Positions 16,901 to 25,311 of a stretch of DNA of 64,000 nt are shown here, one piece after another. The position numbers were made by a program, and so were the translations under genes. Origin of the DNA: Pedobacter sp. ISL-64 (GTDB taxonomy: Bacteria > Bacteroidota > Bacteroidia > Sphingobacteriales > Sphingobacteriaceae); NCBI RefSeq assembly GCF_018613605.1, contig NZ_JAGGPU010000006.1, positions 1 through 64,000 on the forward strand, written 5' to 3'. The number at the start of each line of letters is the position of its first letter. Positions within the stretch are counted from its first letter, which is position 1. The notes under the pieces are model-generated. The model was not told the DNA's origin. It searched no databases and saw only the letters and a program-made list of their open reading frames with translations.

Positions 16901-18331
16901 TTCGCCTGTTGCTTTGAACTTCCTAGCAAATTCGACAAGGTAATAAGGAGTGGAAAGCAGTTCGGAAAGCTGGGCCAGATTGACCTTTTTCCAGAACTTA
17001 ATAATATTGAACCTGCCTAACCCCTTTAGGTAGGCATTGATATCGTCACTGGTCAATGGAAGCATTTTCACGGTCGTAAAGCCCGAAAGTGTCGAATCCC
17101 CATTTTCGCTCAGCGATGAATAGGAATTGTTTCTCGAGGAAACTACGATTCTCACATCGGGATATCCCTCGACAAACTTGTTCACCGCAATTACGCTTTT
17201 TGCATAATGTTCTGGGATGATCTCATCAAAGCCGTCCAAAAAAAGCACAATGTTTTCTTGTGGTCGCCTCTCAAAGTCGGCAATATAAGCCTCCAGCGGT
17301 TCTCCCGCAAAAGTATCCAGCTTCACCAGAAACACATGGAATTCGTTCACTGCCAGAGATAGCTTCGCGGCAGCATGACGTAGTTCATGAGATTTGCCCG
17401 AGAGCCCCCAGCCCAGTAAGGCTATGTACCGCTCTTTTTCCATCAGGTCTAAGAGACCAGTCTTTTTTTCGGAGAACTGCGCCATCAGTTCATCCCCGGA
17501 CTTAAAAAGGTTCCTTGGAATGAAGTAACCTTCCACATCTGCAATCGGCTTGGGCCTAGCCACTGGCTGGATGATTTCGCCCTGGTTAGCCCTAGCCAAA
17601 GACACGAGCATATTGTTCATTTCTCCAAGCTGAGCTTCGATTGGACCAAGCAGCTGTTTATCGACAACCATCTGGTAACTGAAGAATATATTTTTTGTAA
17701 CTGACTGGTAATCTTCGTTCGCGATTCGTGAGATATCGTGGTCGGTAATCATGTCCACTTCGAGCATCAATAGCCGTTTCTGCAGCTCCTGTTCCTGATC
17801 TACAAATGAAAGATGCCGCAAATTTGCATATTTATCGACTACAGCCTGGAAATAGTGCTGGAGTTTTGGATGGCCATTAATGGAAGATTGGAAGTCGTCA
17901 ATTAAAGACTGGCACTTGTCGGCAAATCCGGCGGAACTGGCTATATAATAGTTAAATCCCTGAAAAATCTTTATTTCATCCGGATACACTATGCTGTAAA
18001 GAACAAATTTGATGACCTCCTTCAAAAAATCCCCTTGCGCAAGTTTGGTCAGCACTTTGCTGTGTTTGCACTGGATTACCCCTGTTAGTAGGTTTCCCTT
18101 ATAAAGTACGCAGTCCCTGGCCTTGTCACCAGTCGCATTCATCAGCCGGATTTTGTCATAGATACCCTTGAAAGAACCAAATTTGATTTCTTCGTGGTAC
18201 AGCCAGTAGGTAAGCCATTCAAAATGCTCGTCGCTAATCTTCTCCAGGGGAAGCAGCAGACTGTTATCCAGCGGTACCTTCGAGCTGATATCTGGTCGTA
18301 TATCTGGAGTTGTGACATTAAGTTTGTTCAT
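13973..18331 (-). CDS. NACHT STAND ATPase with Mrr-like nuclease N-terminus (Avs-like)
   Basis: A 1452-residue antiviral-type NLR. The N-terminal domain (about 30-130) has an Mrr-type PD-(D/E)XK pattern: E38, D73, and Q87-C88-K89 in GVIQCKHSK, where Mrr enzymes use QxK. The NACHT ATPase follows, with Walker A GWGLSGKS (307-314), Walker B IVLFLDGFDE (361-370, D366 and D369) and a sensor VVSSRNN (396-402). The remaining 900 residues are helical repeats suited to sensing a phage protein. Known relatives (Avs and bNACHT proteins) oligomerise on detecting phage and activate the N-terminal effector, here predicted to cleave DNA. It is a single gene with its own promoter region; a TATATTTA near 18356 on the minus strand is a possible -7 box. 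Confidence 0.85.
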   Translation of the reverse strand: MNKLNVTTPDIRPDISSKVPLDNSLLLPLEKISDEHFEWLTYWLYHEEIKFGSFKGIYDKIRLMNATGDKARDCVLYKGNLLTGVIQCKHSKVLTKLAQGDFLKEVIKFVLYSIVYPDEIKIFQGFNYYIASSAGFADKCQSLIDDFQSSINGHPKLQHYFQAVVDKYANLRHLSFVDQEQELQKRLLMLEVDMITDHDISRIANEDYQSVTKNIFFSYQMVVDKQLLGPIEAQLGEMNNMLVSLARANQGEIIQPVARPKPIADVEGYFIPRNLFKSGDELMAQFSEKKTGLLDLMEKERYIALLGWGLSGKSHELRHAAAKLSLAVNEFHVFLVKLDTFAGEPLEAYIADFERRPQENIVLFLDGFDEIIPEHYAKSVIAVNKFVEGYPDVRIVVSSRNNSYSSLSENGDSTLSGFTTVKMLPLTSDDINAYLKGLGRFNIIKFWKKVNLAQLSELLSTPYYLVEFARKFKATGEIFKSKGDLFQETIKKAIAKDVGKLLLKNPEASEISMLKGLEKLAFVLECQGKNYFYKNELLAVFPDNPQRELILQAGSLLNGNDEDEGHWTFFHHNIQEYLCASVLARNDFNVIRELITFGEGVPIIKTTWVHTISFLIVFFDDASQKKQQVIDLVMKCDPGLFMKFEPDKLNDKFKFDIFRQIYIEHKKTLKRFNRSRFQLGEIGRFCQSKMSLEFLISEIEHEQNEVVLLNAIEVLSSFELHKFPFLKAKLKEVLKLHLEVENYYLRFLVAKILIDNYKLDYSEFDKLIGEFRNDAESYPRVAFFHGIITQKLQENYRVYLTAQISFLAQEDWRSIGQSGGALRLSDEYYQAMSILRLFETKESALWMLGEILRHYSAFRHSIYFRDAIAVVLELAQRLLPDKEITKMVDKVFMERALKGEENGKQNNWTDYYLRTGQNLRIAKLILKKFPLNDFKTLLPLIHLASEQVLSYVAQLFREGKIDIARADYFQYQLGQSDPHLLSYFNLQVNKTLLLQMPVTRDFTEINQREGRLKLKVLFDLKFYLSEIRRMFRKAGKKSLKFEDIHTLGDEYTRYGYWLFGLFEDRRGTRDNQLSQVLIKETGAWERRKMSRIYHAVNRKEVELGPDHIAMVREWCRALLPFLDFKAVVADYDDVALNNPQIVVSFFARKFGFDDLGDDFYLNLLSIRHWDDHEVDIFSFVQSKCEFADVQERVLLNLETGGINGDVLESHLSFLSEHDMRGSVDLLLSYLESNATYKWPEVLRLYLAFGGELSPLTELLSKLDVYYHDVLVHVFIREQPAAIVDYLQGIFGSETNEGRKLEIAKMMIGLQLREGIAYYFDFIKKYGVSPDYSAAHNPLYRITSLANLDIALQIFEYAFDSGIEFDSISDLKSISALMLQGIALSDGNYPEFEMRLLSFVQNRKAARTAEQSKNDDLIHQLMYLNDGWKYQYCINLIPKVNEIEALDIWKKFE

Positions 18332-18464
18332 GCGAGCTTAGGTTGAATGCTAAATATACAAAAAGATGCCAACGGAAATATCAAGCCATTTTTTACTTGC
18401 TGGTTTTCGATAAGGCAAAGCTATTCACTATCTTTACCCAACGCCAACCAAATTCCATAAATAA

Positions 18465-18599
18465 ATGAACCAGGGACAGATCCTCAGAAAAAAGTTGTTC
18501 GACAAATATTCGGCAAACCTTCACCTTTTACATGATGAGCGGCTGCTGCCTAATCTGCACCTGCCCAACGACAAACCTTTATCTGCCCGGTCTGCCTGA
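18465..18599 (+). CDS. Possible 44-residue reading frame or gene remnant
   Basis: ATG at 18465 opens a frame to TGA at 18597-18599 encoding MNQGQILRKKLFDKYSANL... The N-terminal composition looks protein-like (basic helix, LHLLHDERLLPNLHLP), but it stops abruptly. It could be a small gene, a leader, or the 5' remnant of a decayed gene. Nothing identifiable remains downstream before the ATG at 18706. Confidence 0.3.
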   Translation: MNQGQILRKKLFDKYSANLHLLHDERLLPNLHLPNDKPLSARSA

Positions 18600-18705
18600 T
18601 CATTTGGTAAAGCCTTCATGTTGTTACAGGCGATTTTCTTTAATATCCTTTAAGATAGCTTGGGTGGCGCTAAAACCGTATTTTAGTAGTCTATACATAC
18701 GATAT

Positions 18706-20529
18706 ATGGAAAATGATACCCTGGATTATTTTTTGACAGCGATCAAATTGGAAAGAAAAGACCTAACTGAACCTGTCCTTGGCTTTTTGGAGCACGCCAA
18801 GGACCTGGGTTATTTTGATGATCCGGATCTATTGATATACAACAGGGATACAGCTAGTGTGCTGACCAGGATTGCCAAAGGTGGTGCCCCACATCAGGTT
18901 CTTGCTGATATGTCGGGTGCGTTCATCCATGAGACCACGATTGGACTCTGTCTTTATTTCGAATGGTTCACTGAGACGGGTGACCCAACGGTGCCGCTTT
19001 TGGTGGAGGGGAAACCTGATGGGGAGAAGATCCTGTCCATCTGGAATTCAAAACACTTGGGGAAATTTCTACCATTTTCTGTATTTGAGGCAATGAATGC
19101 TGATTTTATGGACAATCATTTCAATGATGGATACCGAAGTTACCTATTCAATCTCCATAATTATGCGGGCATTGAAGAAGTATCCATCGAACGCTTTTTT
19201 GGACGTGGGTTCCAGCAAATGAGATTGGTGCTTGCCGAATTCATCAAAGGTGCCCAGCCCAATGATTTCTCTGGTTTTGGAAAGAGGTTCCTTGATAGCT
19301 ATGGCAAGGGTAATATATATGCTTCGCAGTTTCAATCCATTGGAGATATTGACCAGCTGTTGGGTAGGGATCCAGAGCTGTTCTTTGGTTTTGCAGTGGA
19401 ATTCCTAGATTGCCTAGCTGACCTTAGAAGGTGTACGGCCGGGATGGCTGGCATATCTTTGGAGCTGGTGAGCCACAATCAGGATGCCAAATTGATTGGA
19501 GATCCGGCCGTGGGGCTCAATGGTTTTGACATACTCAGGGACCTGGTGAAAAACGTGCTTGAGGATGTAACTGTTGTGGTGAATAAGGCCAAGCGGCAGA
19601 ATTTGCAATTATTTGCCGATGGACAAACGGTTGCCGCTGCAAAGAGCGGCGGCTTCCTGTCGATCATCTCACGCCAGCAGTCCTTTTTTTCTGGCCTGGT
19701 GGACATATCCTCGGTGGTCTTCACGGTGGAGGATGGATCAGAACTGGAAACTGTGGTCGCCGAGCGTAACCAGCTGATGGATGACCTTGCCTCCTTGCAC
19801 CGGATGTGCTTTCTTCTTTCCAACAGAAACCTTTTTGCAGCAGAAGAGCAGGGATTGTTGGTCGATAAGCTCGCAACGATCCTGACCTCGGCCTCCAGCA
19901 ACTATTATTCGGACATCTTTGAGCTTTACTTTGCCGTGCTGCTGAAGAGGTCGGGTGTTGATCTGTTGCTACTGGCCTCACAGCGGAACAAGGGCAACGA
20001 TGTCAGTACTTGCGATTACAAGCTAGGTGCCGATGTTGGTGCGGACTGCAAATGCCTGAACACGCACAATGCGAACTTGAGCAATATAGCCGAACACTGC
20101 AAGAAGGTGGCCAGTCAGGTGATCAGTACGATCGGCTATCGGGGAGTCGAGTTTGGAGGGGCGGTAATTGCCTGCCGGGACCAAAATTTTGAGTTCCTGA
20201 AGGCCTTCAGGGACTTTAAGGGCGTGGACAAGAACGATATGTTGGAACGGACCCTTTTGATCCAGGCGTTGATGGAAATCTACGCTGAGTTCATAAAGCA
20301 TGGTGGCCCAGACCAAGAGAAGGTCAAGTTCATCGCGTTCTATTACCTGCCCCCCCTTGGCATCGATGTGGACGAGGCGACAGGACTCAAGGCCAATTCC
20401 ACTACCACGCGCAAGGAGATCTTTGTGGTGATGACCACCAAATACGCCAGTGATGAGCAGTTAGAGCAGATCTCGAAGATCTTCCGACCGGTGTGCAATT
20501 TCATCTTCAAGTTCAATAATTCGCTGTAG
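18706..20529 (+). CDS. Unknown 607-residue protein with C-terminal PD-(D/E)XK-like domain
   Basis: The start is the ATG at 18706 (MENDTLDYFLTAIKL); a longer frame from 18532 adds a cysteine-rich stretch that does not look like protein. Residues 1-370 are mostly helical and unrecognised. Residues 395-520 fit a restriction-endonuclease fold: E406 in a helix (DIFELYFAVLLKRSG), D432 or D437, then D447-C-K449 as the (D/E)xK pair, and a strand with AVIACRD at about 486-492. The protein would therefore be a nuclease whose large N-terminal region provides sensing or regulation. The neighbouring genes on both sides are defence-like. The downstream gene is convergent, 13 bases away. Assignment is by motif only. 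Confidence 0.6.
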   Translation: MENDTLDYFLTAIKLERKDLTEPVLGFLEHAKDLGYFDDPDLLIYNRDTASVLTRIAKGGAPHQVLADMSGAFIHETTIGLCLYFEWFTETGDPTVPLLVEGKPDGEKILSIWNSKHLGKFLPFSVFEAMNADFMDNHFNDGYRSYLFNLHNYAGIEEVSIERFFGRGFQQMRLVLAEFIKGAQPNDFSGFGKRFLDSYGKGNIYASQFQSIGDIDQLLGRDPELFFGFAVEFLDCLADLRRCTAGMAGISLELVSHNQDAKLIGDPAVGLNGFDILRDLVKNVLEDVTVVVNKAKRQNLQLFADGQTVAAAKSGGFLSIISRQQSFFSGLVDISSVVFTVEDGSELETVVAERNQLMDDLASLHRMCFLLSNRNLFAAEEQGLLVDKLATILTSASSNYYSDIFELYFAVLLKRSGVDLLLLASQRNKGNDVSTCDYKLGADVGADCKCLNTHNANLSNIAEHCKKVASQVISTIGYRGVEFGGAVIACRDQNFEFLKAFRDFKGVDKNDMLERTLLIQALMEIYAEFIKHGGPDQEKVKFIAFYYLPPLGIDVDEATGLKANSTTTRKEIFVVMTTKYASDEQLEQISKIFRPVCNFIFKFNNSL

Positions 20530-20542
20530 GGGTTATTTTTTT

Positions 20543-21124
20543 TCAGTGCCTTGGAAAATGTGCCAACAGTTTTTCGATGAGTTCTGGGCTCGTTTTCAAT
20601 CCAGCCCTTTTGAAGTCTCCTGGGGTAATCCTGCAGATCTCTTTTTGAAATACCCTCAGTTTCCTTATCGCGTCCGGTTCGTCCCTGATCAGCTCAAGGT
20701 AGAGCTGATAGGCTGTTCTATATAACGGCTTTCTGTTCAGGCCCCTTTCCACGATTTCCATGTTTCCGGTATCCCGCCCGGTGATGAGCTTGGAGAAGTG
20801 CACGGCCATGCCCTCTTCCAGGTAACTGATCTCTTCGTGGTCTTCCAGCAATACGGGCGAGAGCAGGTGGACCACTTCGTGGGAGAGCTGGAAGATACCC
20901 TCGTCCATGCATATTTTTACCACTGGCGTCAAGTAGACCAGAAATTCCTTCTCCTTGAATAATGCCGACATTTCTGGGGGTTCGGTCTTTGGATCTGTTC
21001 CTTCAAAGACCAAACCAATAAATTCATAGTCAGTGCGTTCGCCAAATTGTTCCTCGGCCTCATTCAGGTACTTTTCCTTGAGATTCAGGTAATAGGCTTC
21101 GTCGTATTTTTCTTGGTTTTCCAT
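20543..21124 (-). CDS. Zincin-like protein (HEVVH), partner of the RES gene
   Basis: A 193-residue cytosolic protein with a zinc-metallopeptidase signature: SHEVVHLLSPV (HExxH at about residues 81-85), followed by YLEEGMAVHFSKL, whose glutamates fit the third ligand of gluzincin-type enzymes. The remainder is acidic and helical. It lies 40 bases downstream of the RES-domain gene on the same strand and is probably co-transcribed with it. It may process or control its partner. Mirror-like, the PIN-like gene at 22448 is also followed by a small HExxH protein. No substrate is known. Confidence 0.65.
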   Translation of the reverse strand: MENQEKYDEAYYLNLKEKYLNEAEEQFGERTDYEFIGLVFEGTDPKTEPPEMSALFKEKEFLVYLTPVVKICMDEGIFQLSHEVVHLLSPVLLEDHEEISYLEEGMAVHFSKLITGRDTGNMEIVERGLNRKPLYRTAYQLYLELIRDEPDAIRKLRVFQKEICRITPGDFKRAGLKTSPELIEKLLAHFPRH

Positions 21125-21164
21125 TTGAGTGCTGGTTTGCGTTTCTGTTCCTTTTTTAGTGCTT

Positions 21165-22289
21165 TTAGAAATCCTCCAGCTCGATGCCCTTGAGGTTGTG
21201 CTCGGCGATGCCGAAGGTGGTGTGGTGATAGGACTGGCCGACGCCCTTGATCAGCGCGATGCGCTGGATGTCCTGGTTGACCAAACTGGAGATGGAGGCC
21301 TGGTGCTCCAGGCGATCCGAGTTGGTGATCATACCCCGGAGCTCAAGTGGCAGTACCTGCGTGGAGCGGAAGCTTTGCGATAGCCATGGGCAATGTCCTT
21401 CTTCTTTGTCGAAGGTGCGCACGGGGAAAACGATATTATAGAATGAGCCTTCGTGCCCTGTGGTGTTCAGGTCAATGTGGGTCGAGGAATACTTGATGCC
21501 GTTGACGTTCTCCTTGTTGACCCATTGCAGCAGCAGTTGCGGGATGACGTACTCGGGCTTGAAGGGGTCGTCTGGGTTTTGAACCTTGAATGAGCAGGCG
21601 GCCACCAGTGGCCAGACCATGACGCGATAGAGCGGTTCCCAGCCGTGGGAGGTATTGTCGATGAAGTGCTGGTTGCGGGCATAGATGTCGGTGGTCAGGT
21701 CCAGCATGCGCATGGTGTTCTTGTTGACAAGCCTGCAGGCCTGGATCTCTGACTGTGGGGGTCGCTTGAGCTCTTCCCAGGCGACGTAGATGGAATTGGC
21801 CACATAGAGCGATGGCAGTCCGGGTATGCTGAAGCGCTGGGTATTGACCCTGCTACGAAGCTGGAACGGGATATGGAAGAGTTCGTGCTTGCTGAGTGCA
21901 TAGTTTCTATTGCAGGTACGGATGCGATAAAGGTCGGTATTTGCAGGGAGCTCCAGTTCCTTGTTCAGAAAGCTTGAAACATTGACTTCCCTAAGTGCCC
22001 TGGCCAGTTCGGCAAAGGCGCGGCTGGGATCCCCTGCGTAATAAATGTTCAAGGTACTGATGATGCCCTGGATCAGTGTTGCCATCCGCTTCTTGAAGAC
22101 CTTCGCGGTGAGCTCGATTCCATTAACAGGTCCGCTGAGGTCGGTTGATTCTGCGATGACATTGCCAAAATCGGTTAACCTTTGCCTGAGGTTGTCGCGG
22201 AAAGAGCCAGTATAGGATAACGGGAGGTTCGTCAGTGGGCTTCTGATGATGTCGAGAAAGTTCATTTTCTTTGATGGGTTAATTTTCAA
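21165..22289 (-). CDS. RES-domain protein (putative NAD+-consuming toxin)
   Basis: A 374-residue protein with a RES domain from about residue 115 to 330. RES proteins such as MbcT-type toxins break down NAD+. Visible conserved features are LYRIR (R122), QRFSIPGLPSLYVA (R152, S154) and WEEL (around E172-E173), which match the Arg-Glu-Ser set that names the domain. The N-terminal 110 residues are helical and unknown. An alternative start is M9 (22265). No Xre-type antitoxin gene of the usual RES/Xre pair is adjacent; instead a zincin-like gene follows. The start is 158 bases from the divergent PIN-like gene, so the two modules share a promoter region. Confidence 0.7.
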   Translation of the reverse strand: MKINPSKKMNFLDIIRSPLTNLPLSYTGSFRDNLRQRLTDFGNVIAESTDLSGPVNGIELTAKVFKKRMATLIQGIISTLNIYYAGDPSRAFAELARALREVNVSSFLNKELELPANTDLYRIRTCNRNYALSKHELFHIPFQLRSRVNTQRFSIPGLPSLYVANSIYVAWEELKRPPQSEIQACRLVNKNTMRMLDLTTDIYARNQHFIDNTSHGWEPLYRVMVWPLVAACSFKVQNPDDPFKPEYVIPQLLLQWVNKENVNGIKYSSTHIDLNTTGHEGSFYNIVFPVRTFDKEEGHCPWLSQSFRSTQVLPLELRGMITNSDRLEHQASISSLVNQDIQRIALIKGVGQSYHHTTFGIAEHNLKGIELEDF

Positions 22290-22447
22290 GACCTGTTTTG
22301 GCCCGTTGGACTAAAGATAGTGTTCCTGCCCGACTTCGGCAATTTGTTGGTTATGATCATTTCGGTCAAGTTTTCAACAACAATGGTGAGCAGTACTTTG
22401 GTTAAAAGGCTTTTAGTAGATTTACGTTGCAAACTACTTTGCATTTT

Positions 22448-23863
22448 ATGAGGCTATACCTAGACAGCAATATCTACCGGCAGATCAGGCCCGGATCCCG
22501 GCACCTGAACATCGAGCTTTTGAACGCGGTGGAATCGCTCCGTGCCGTGCTGCTATTTGTGTTCTCCGATGCGCACCTGGATGACCTGTCCAGTTCCGAG
22601 GCATCCTTTCGGGAGGTGGACCTCATGCACATGGGGGAATACGTGGGCAACAACTATTTCAGCTTTGACGTGGTCAAAAAGCAGGACCACTTCTATTTGG
22701 CTACCCCACTTGAGGCTTATGGTTCCAAGGACTATGAGGCCTCACGGGCGATCATGGAGGATCCCAACAGGTTCCTGTCGGAGGCGCTGGAGATGGAGGA
22801 ACTCAAACCCCTGAAACCACTCTTTGATTCGCTGCTGGACTTGCCGTTCTTTGATACGTTCAAGGACGTTCCGGTCATTGCCAGTGGTGCTGGCACCGGT
22901 TCGGGCGGTATGGCCAATCCCTTTTTGGAGATTGGAAGCATCCGGGATGCGCTGGCGGGAACCGGACAGGTTGGCGGTTTTATCAACAGCAAGGATGAGT
23001 TTTCCAGGTACCAGTCGCTGCTACGCTCCTACGTGGACCGTGCAGACTATGGTTTTGAGGCCTGGTCATTCGATTTTGACCAGCGGATGAAAGACACCTA
23101 TTTTGGCAAGACCTTTTCCGAGATGGTGGACATCGTGAGCACGGGGACTGGGCCTGCGGACCATTACCAGCGGTTCATCAATACCTATACCCAGCTAGAG
23201 TTCCTTGGTGTAACCGAGGAAAGATCGGGCAAGAAGAGAAAGAAGAACAGTTACATGGACATCCACCGGGACGCGGCACACGCCTATTTTGCCAGTCGCA
23301 CGGACTATTTCGTTTCCGACGACAGGGGCGTGCAGCAGAAGGCGTTCATCACCTATAGGCTGCTGGGGATCAAGACCGAGGTGCTATCGGTGAGGGACTT
23401 CATTGCACGCTCGCCCTTACTGCTGGGGAATGAGGAGGACCTGAATTCGCTTTCCAAGGGGATCGAGTTTTCCTTGGAGCACGGTTTTGTGCTGCACCAT
23501 TCGCTTTTGAAACAGCAGCAAGTGATCAAGCTTCCCTACCCAGCGCTGAACTATTTCAACCGCCTACAGGTCTCTACTTCTGATGTCGGTGAGCGGTCGC
23601 TAATCCTTTTCCGTTCGGTCAGGGAACAGCCCGGGGTGATGTATGCGGAATTTGACCTGTTGGTCGGCAAGTGCACCAGGCTGTTCGGGGTGCCCGTGGA
23701 CAGGAAACAGCGGCTGGAGATTTCGCAGTTCGAGTCCAAGAGTGATGAGGATACCCAGCGGATATGGCAATGGGGACGTTCGATGGCCAGTCTCAACTTT
23801 GGCGATACCACCGACCACCGCAAGGTGATCTACCTAGAGATACTGTTCCCTTCAAAAAAGTAA
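22448..23863 (+). CDS. PIN-like nuclease protein
   Basis: A 471-residue protein. The ATG at 22448 gives MRLYLDSNIYRQI, which matches the PIN-fold start; an in-frame TTG at 22427 is less likely. PIN-type acidic positions are D6 in LYLDSN, D43 and D47 in FVFSDAHLDDL, and D305/D306 in DYFVSDDRGVQQKA, with a long helical insertion between them. PIN domains are RNases common in toxin systems. The C-terminal 140 residues are unrecognised. It is divergent from the RES gene, and a small zincin-like gene follows after 11 bases. Coding sequence is visibly richer in G+C than the operon at 24256-30861. Confidence 0.65.
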   Translation: MRLYLDSNIYRQIRPGSRHLNIELLNAVESLRAVLLFVFSDAHLDDLSSSEASFREVDLMHMGEYVGNNYFSFDVVKKQDHFYLATPLEAYGSKDYEASRAIMEDPNRFLSEALEMEELKPLKPLFDSLLDLPFFDTFKDVPVIASGAGTGSGGMANPFLEIGSIRDALAGTGQVGGFINSKDEFSRYQSLLRSYVDRADYGFEAWSFDFDQRMKDTYFGKTFSEMVDIVSTGTGPADHYQRFINTYTQLEFLGVTEERSGKKRKKNSYMDIHRDAAHAYFASRTDYFVSDDRGVQQKAFITYRLLGIKTEVLSVRDFIARSPLLLGNEEDLNSLSKGIEFSLEHGFVLHHSLLKQQQVIKLPYPALNYFNRLQVSTSDVGERSLILFRSVREQPGVMYAEFDLLVGKCTRLFGVPVDRKQRLEISQFESKSDEDTQRIWQWGRSMASLNFGDTTDHRKVIYLEILFPSKK

Positions 23864-23874
23864 ACGATTAGGAA

Positions 23875-24237
23875 ATGAACAACATATTTGACCCTGTACT
23901 GCACCTGGATTCCCGCAACCGGGAGATCTTCGAGCTTGAGAAATCCAAATTCCTTCTGGACTTCAAGCGTTCGGCTAATTGGGAGTGTTCGGTCTATTCC
24001 GTCAAGAATACGGCAACAATCTTTATCCCGGCAGGTGATTTCTGCATCGATAGCCTTACCCATGAGCTGCTGCACCTTTTCATAGAGGCACACGAGGTTT
24101 ACATCCGTGGCAGTTTGAAGCTGATCATGAGGCAGGATCCCATGCTCGACAGAGTCTTCGATGAAGCGCTCAGCGAGCATGATGATTTTATGACCAGGAA
24201 ATGTTGTCTCCTGCAGTTATTCCAACACGGAAGATGA
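23875..24237 (+). CDS. Small zincin-like protein (HELLH), partner of the PIN-like gene
   Basis: A 120-residue protein with a metallopeptidase helix SLTHELLHLFIEAHE (HELLH at about 63-67) and a downstream FDEALSEHD segment that can supply the third zinc ligand. Before the helix it has NWECSVYSVKNTATIFIPAG, a strand-like region. The C-terminus ends soon after the last ligand (QLFQHGR), so it may be truncated or a minimal member. It begins 11 bases after the PIN-like gene and is surely co-transcribed with it. A role in activating or restraining the PIN protein is a reasonable but unproven guess. Confidence 0.6.
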   Translation: MNNIFDPVLHLDSRNREIFELEKSKFLLDFKRSANWECSVYSVKNTATIFIPAGDFCIDSLTHELLHLFIEAHEVYIRGSLKLIMRQDPMLDRVFDEALSEHDDFMTRKCCLLQLFQHGR

Positions 24238-24255
24238 AATAAACTAGTTCGCCAA

Positions 24256-25239
24256 CTATTCCTGTTTCTTGCCTTTCTTGAATTTTTCAAAAAGCTCTTT
24301 TAGCTCATTATTGCGCTTGTCTATTAAATCTTTTATTTCCTGATCGGGATTAAAGACCCTATCGATGTACTTGAAAAAATCATCAAACCCATTGCTCTCT
24401 TTAGAATAGTGCAATACAATCATGCATGTTGGACTATAATTTTTGGCAATTACAGACATCACAAAGTCAACATCTTTATTGAATGACTTTAATAGTTTCT
24501 TTAAGGTCTCCTTATCATACTCCTTAACAAATTCCTGAAAAATCATTTTGTTATAAGTTTCTAACTCAATGCCCGCAGTAGTTTTTACTACTAAAAAGGG
24601 TTCTTCGGAAGAAATATCCTCTATCTCATTAGCAGATTTTATAGTTTCGATAGCCACATCTTCTTTTATCCTAAACAGTTTGGCAGTAGTAACAATTATA
24701 GGAATATCGTAGAAAATGGTATTTCCAAAGCTTTCTCTGAGTACATCGTCAATCTGATGATGCATACCGTTTATGATTCGACCAGCCATCGCATAAGATA
24801 ACTGGTGAATAGCCTGTGTTATCGTCTTTGGGTTCTGACCATCAGAAGTTAGTTCGATGCCTTTGGAACATAAAGGAGCAAACTTAAGTGGGAATTCAGG
24901 TGTATAAGATGGTACCGTATTAAAGTGTGCATTCTTATGCATGAAAGAGGTGAAATTGATTTCGTCTACTCTGCCATATTCTTCTGGCAAGAATACCCAT
25001 TTTGTTGTTTCATGACGATACTTACATTCAATCATTAAGTTGACAAAATGAGGTGGCACTATGTATGAGCTATCCAAATCATACGAGAATTCGGTCAAGT
25101 TGTTTTCTTCATTTGATCTGAAATATGTGTATTCAAAATTATTAACACATTTTTTAGTATCCAGATATTTTTTGATCTCGAACTCTAGTGGAATACCACT
25201 TTTCAGTAAATGCTCTTTCCAATTTGATTTATTTGCCAT
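24256..25239 (-). CDS. PD-(D/E)XK-like nuclease partner of the primase-RT protein
   Basis: A 327-residue cytosolic protein with a restriction-endonuclease-like N-terminal domain: IPLEFEIKKYL (E19 or E21), FSYDLDSSYI (D54, D56) and LMIECKYRHE (E71-C72-K73), matching E...D...ExK. A lysine-rich tail (ELKELFEKFKKGKKQE) could bind nucleic acid. It is 72 bases downstream of the 1849-residue primase-RT gene on the same strand, which suggests an operon and a shared system with this protein as the DNA-cutting arm. Residues 100-300 are unrecognised. Confidence 0.7.
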   Translation of the reverse strand: MANKSNWKEHLLKSGIPLEFEIKKYLDTKKCVNNFEYTYFRSNEENNLTEFSYDLDSSYIVPPHFVNLMIECKYRHETTKWVFLPEEYGRVDEINFTSFMHKNAHFNTVPSYTPEFPLKFAPLCSKGIELTSDGQNPKTITQAIHQLSYAMAGRIINGMHHQIDDVLRESFGNTIFYDIPIIVTTAKLFRIKEDVAIETIKSANEIEDISSEEPFLVVKTTAGIELETYNKMIFQEFVKEYDKETLKKLLKSFNKDVDFVMSVIAKNYSPTCMIVLHYSKESNGFDDFFKYIDRVFNPDQEIKDLIDKRNNELKELFEKFKKGKKQE

Positions 25240-25311
25240 TTTGTTAAATTAAAAAAAGTCTTACTAAATTGACAAGGCCTTTACTTGCTAAAAATCAGTA
25301 GACATATGATT

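Noticed and set aside
18532-18705. Longer start for the 607-residue gene
   Set aside because: The 58 added residues are cysteine- and proline-rich and unlike the rest; the ATG at 18706 gives a normal start.
23830-24290. Minus-strand frames opposite the small zincin-like gene
   Set aside because: The plus-strand frame carries the HELLH motif and abuts the PIN-like gene; the opposite frames have no recognisable features.
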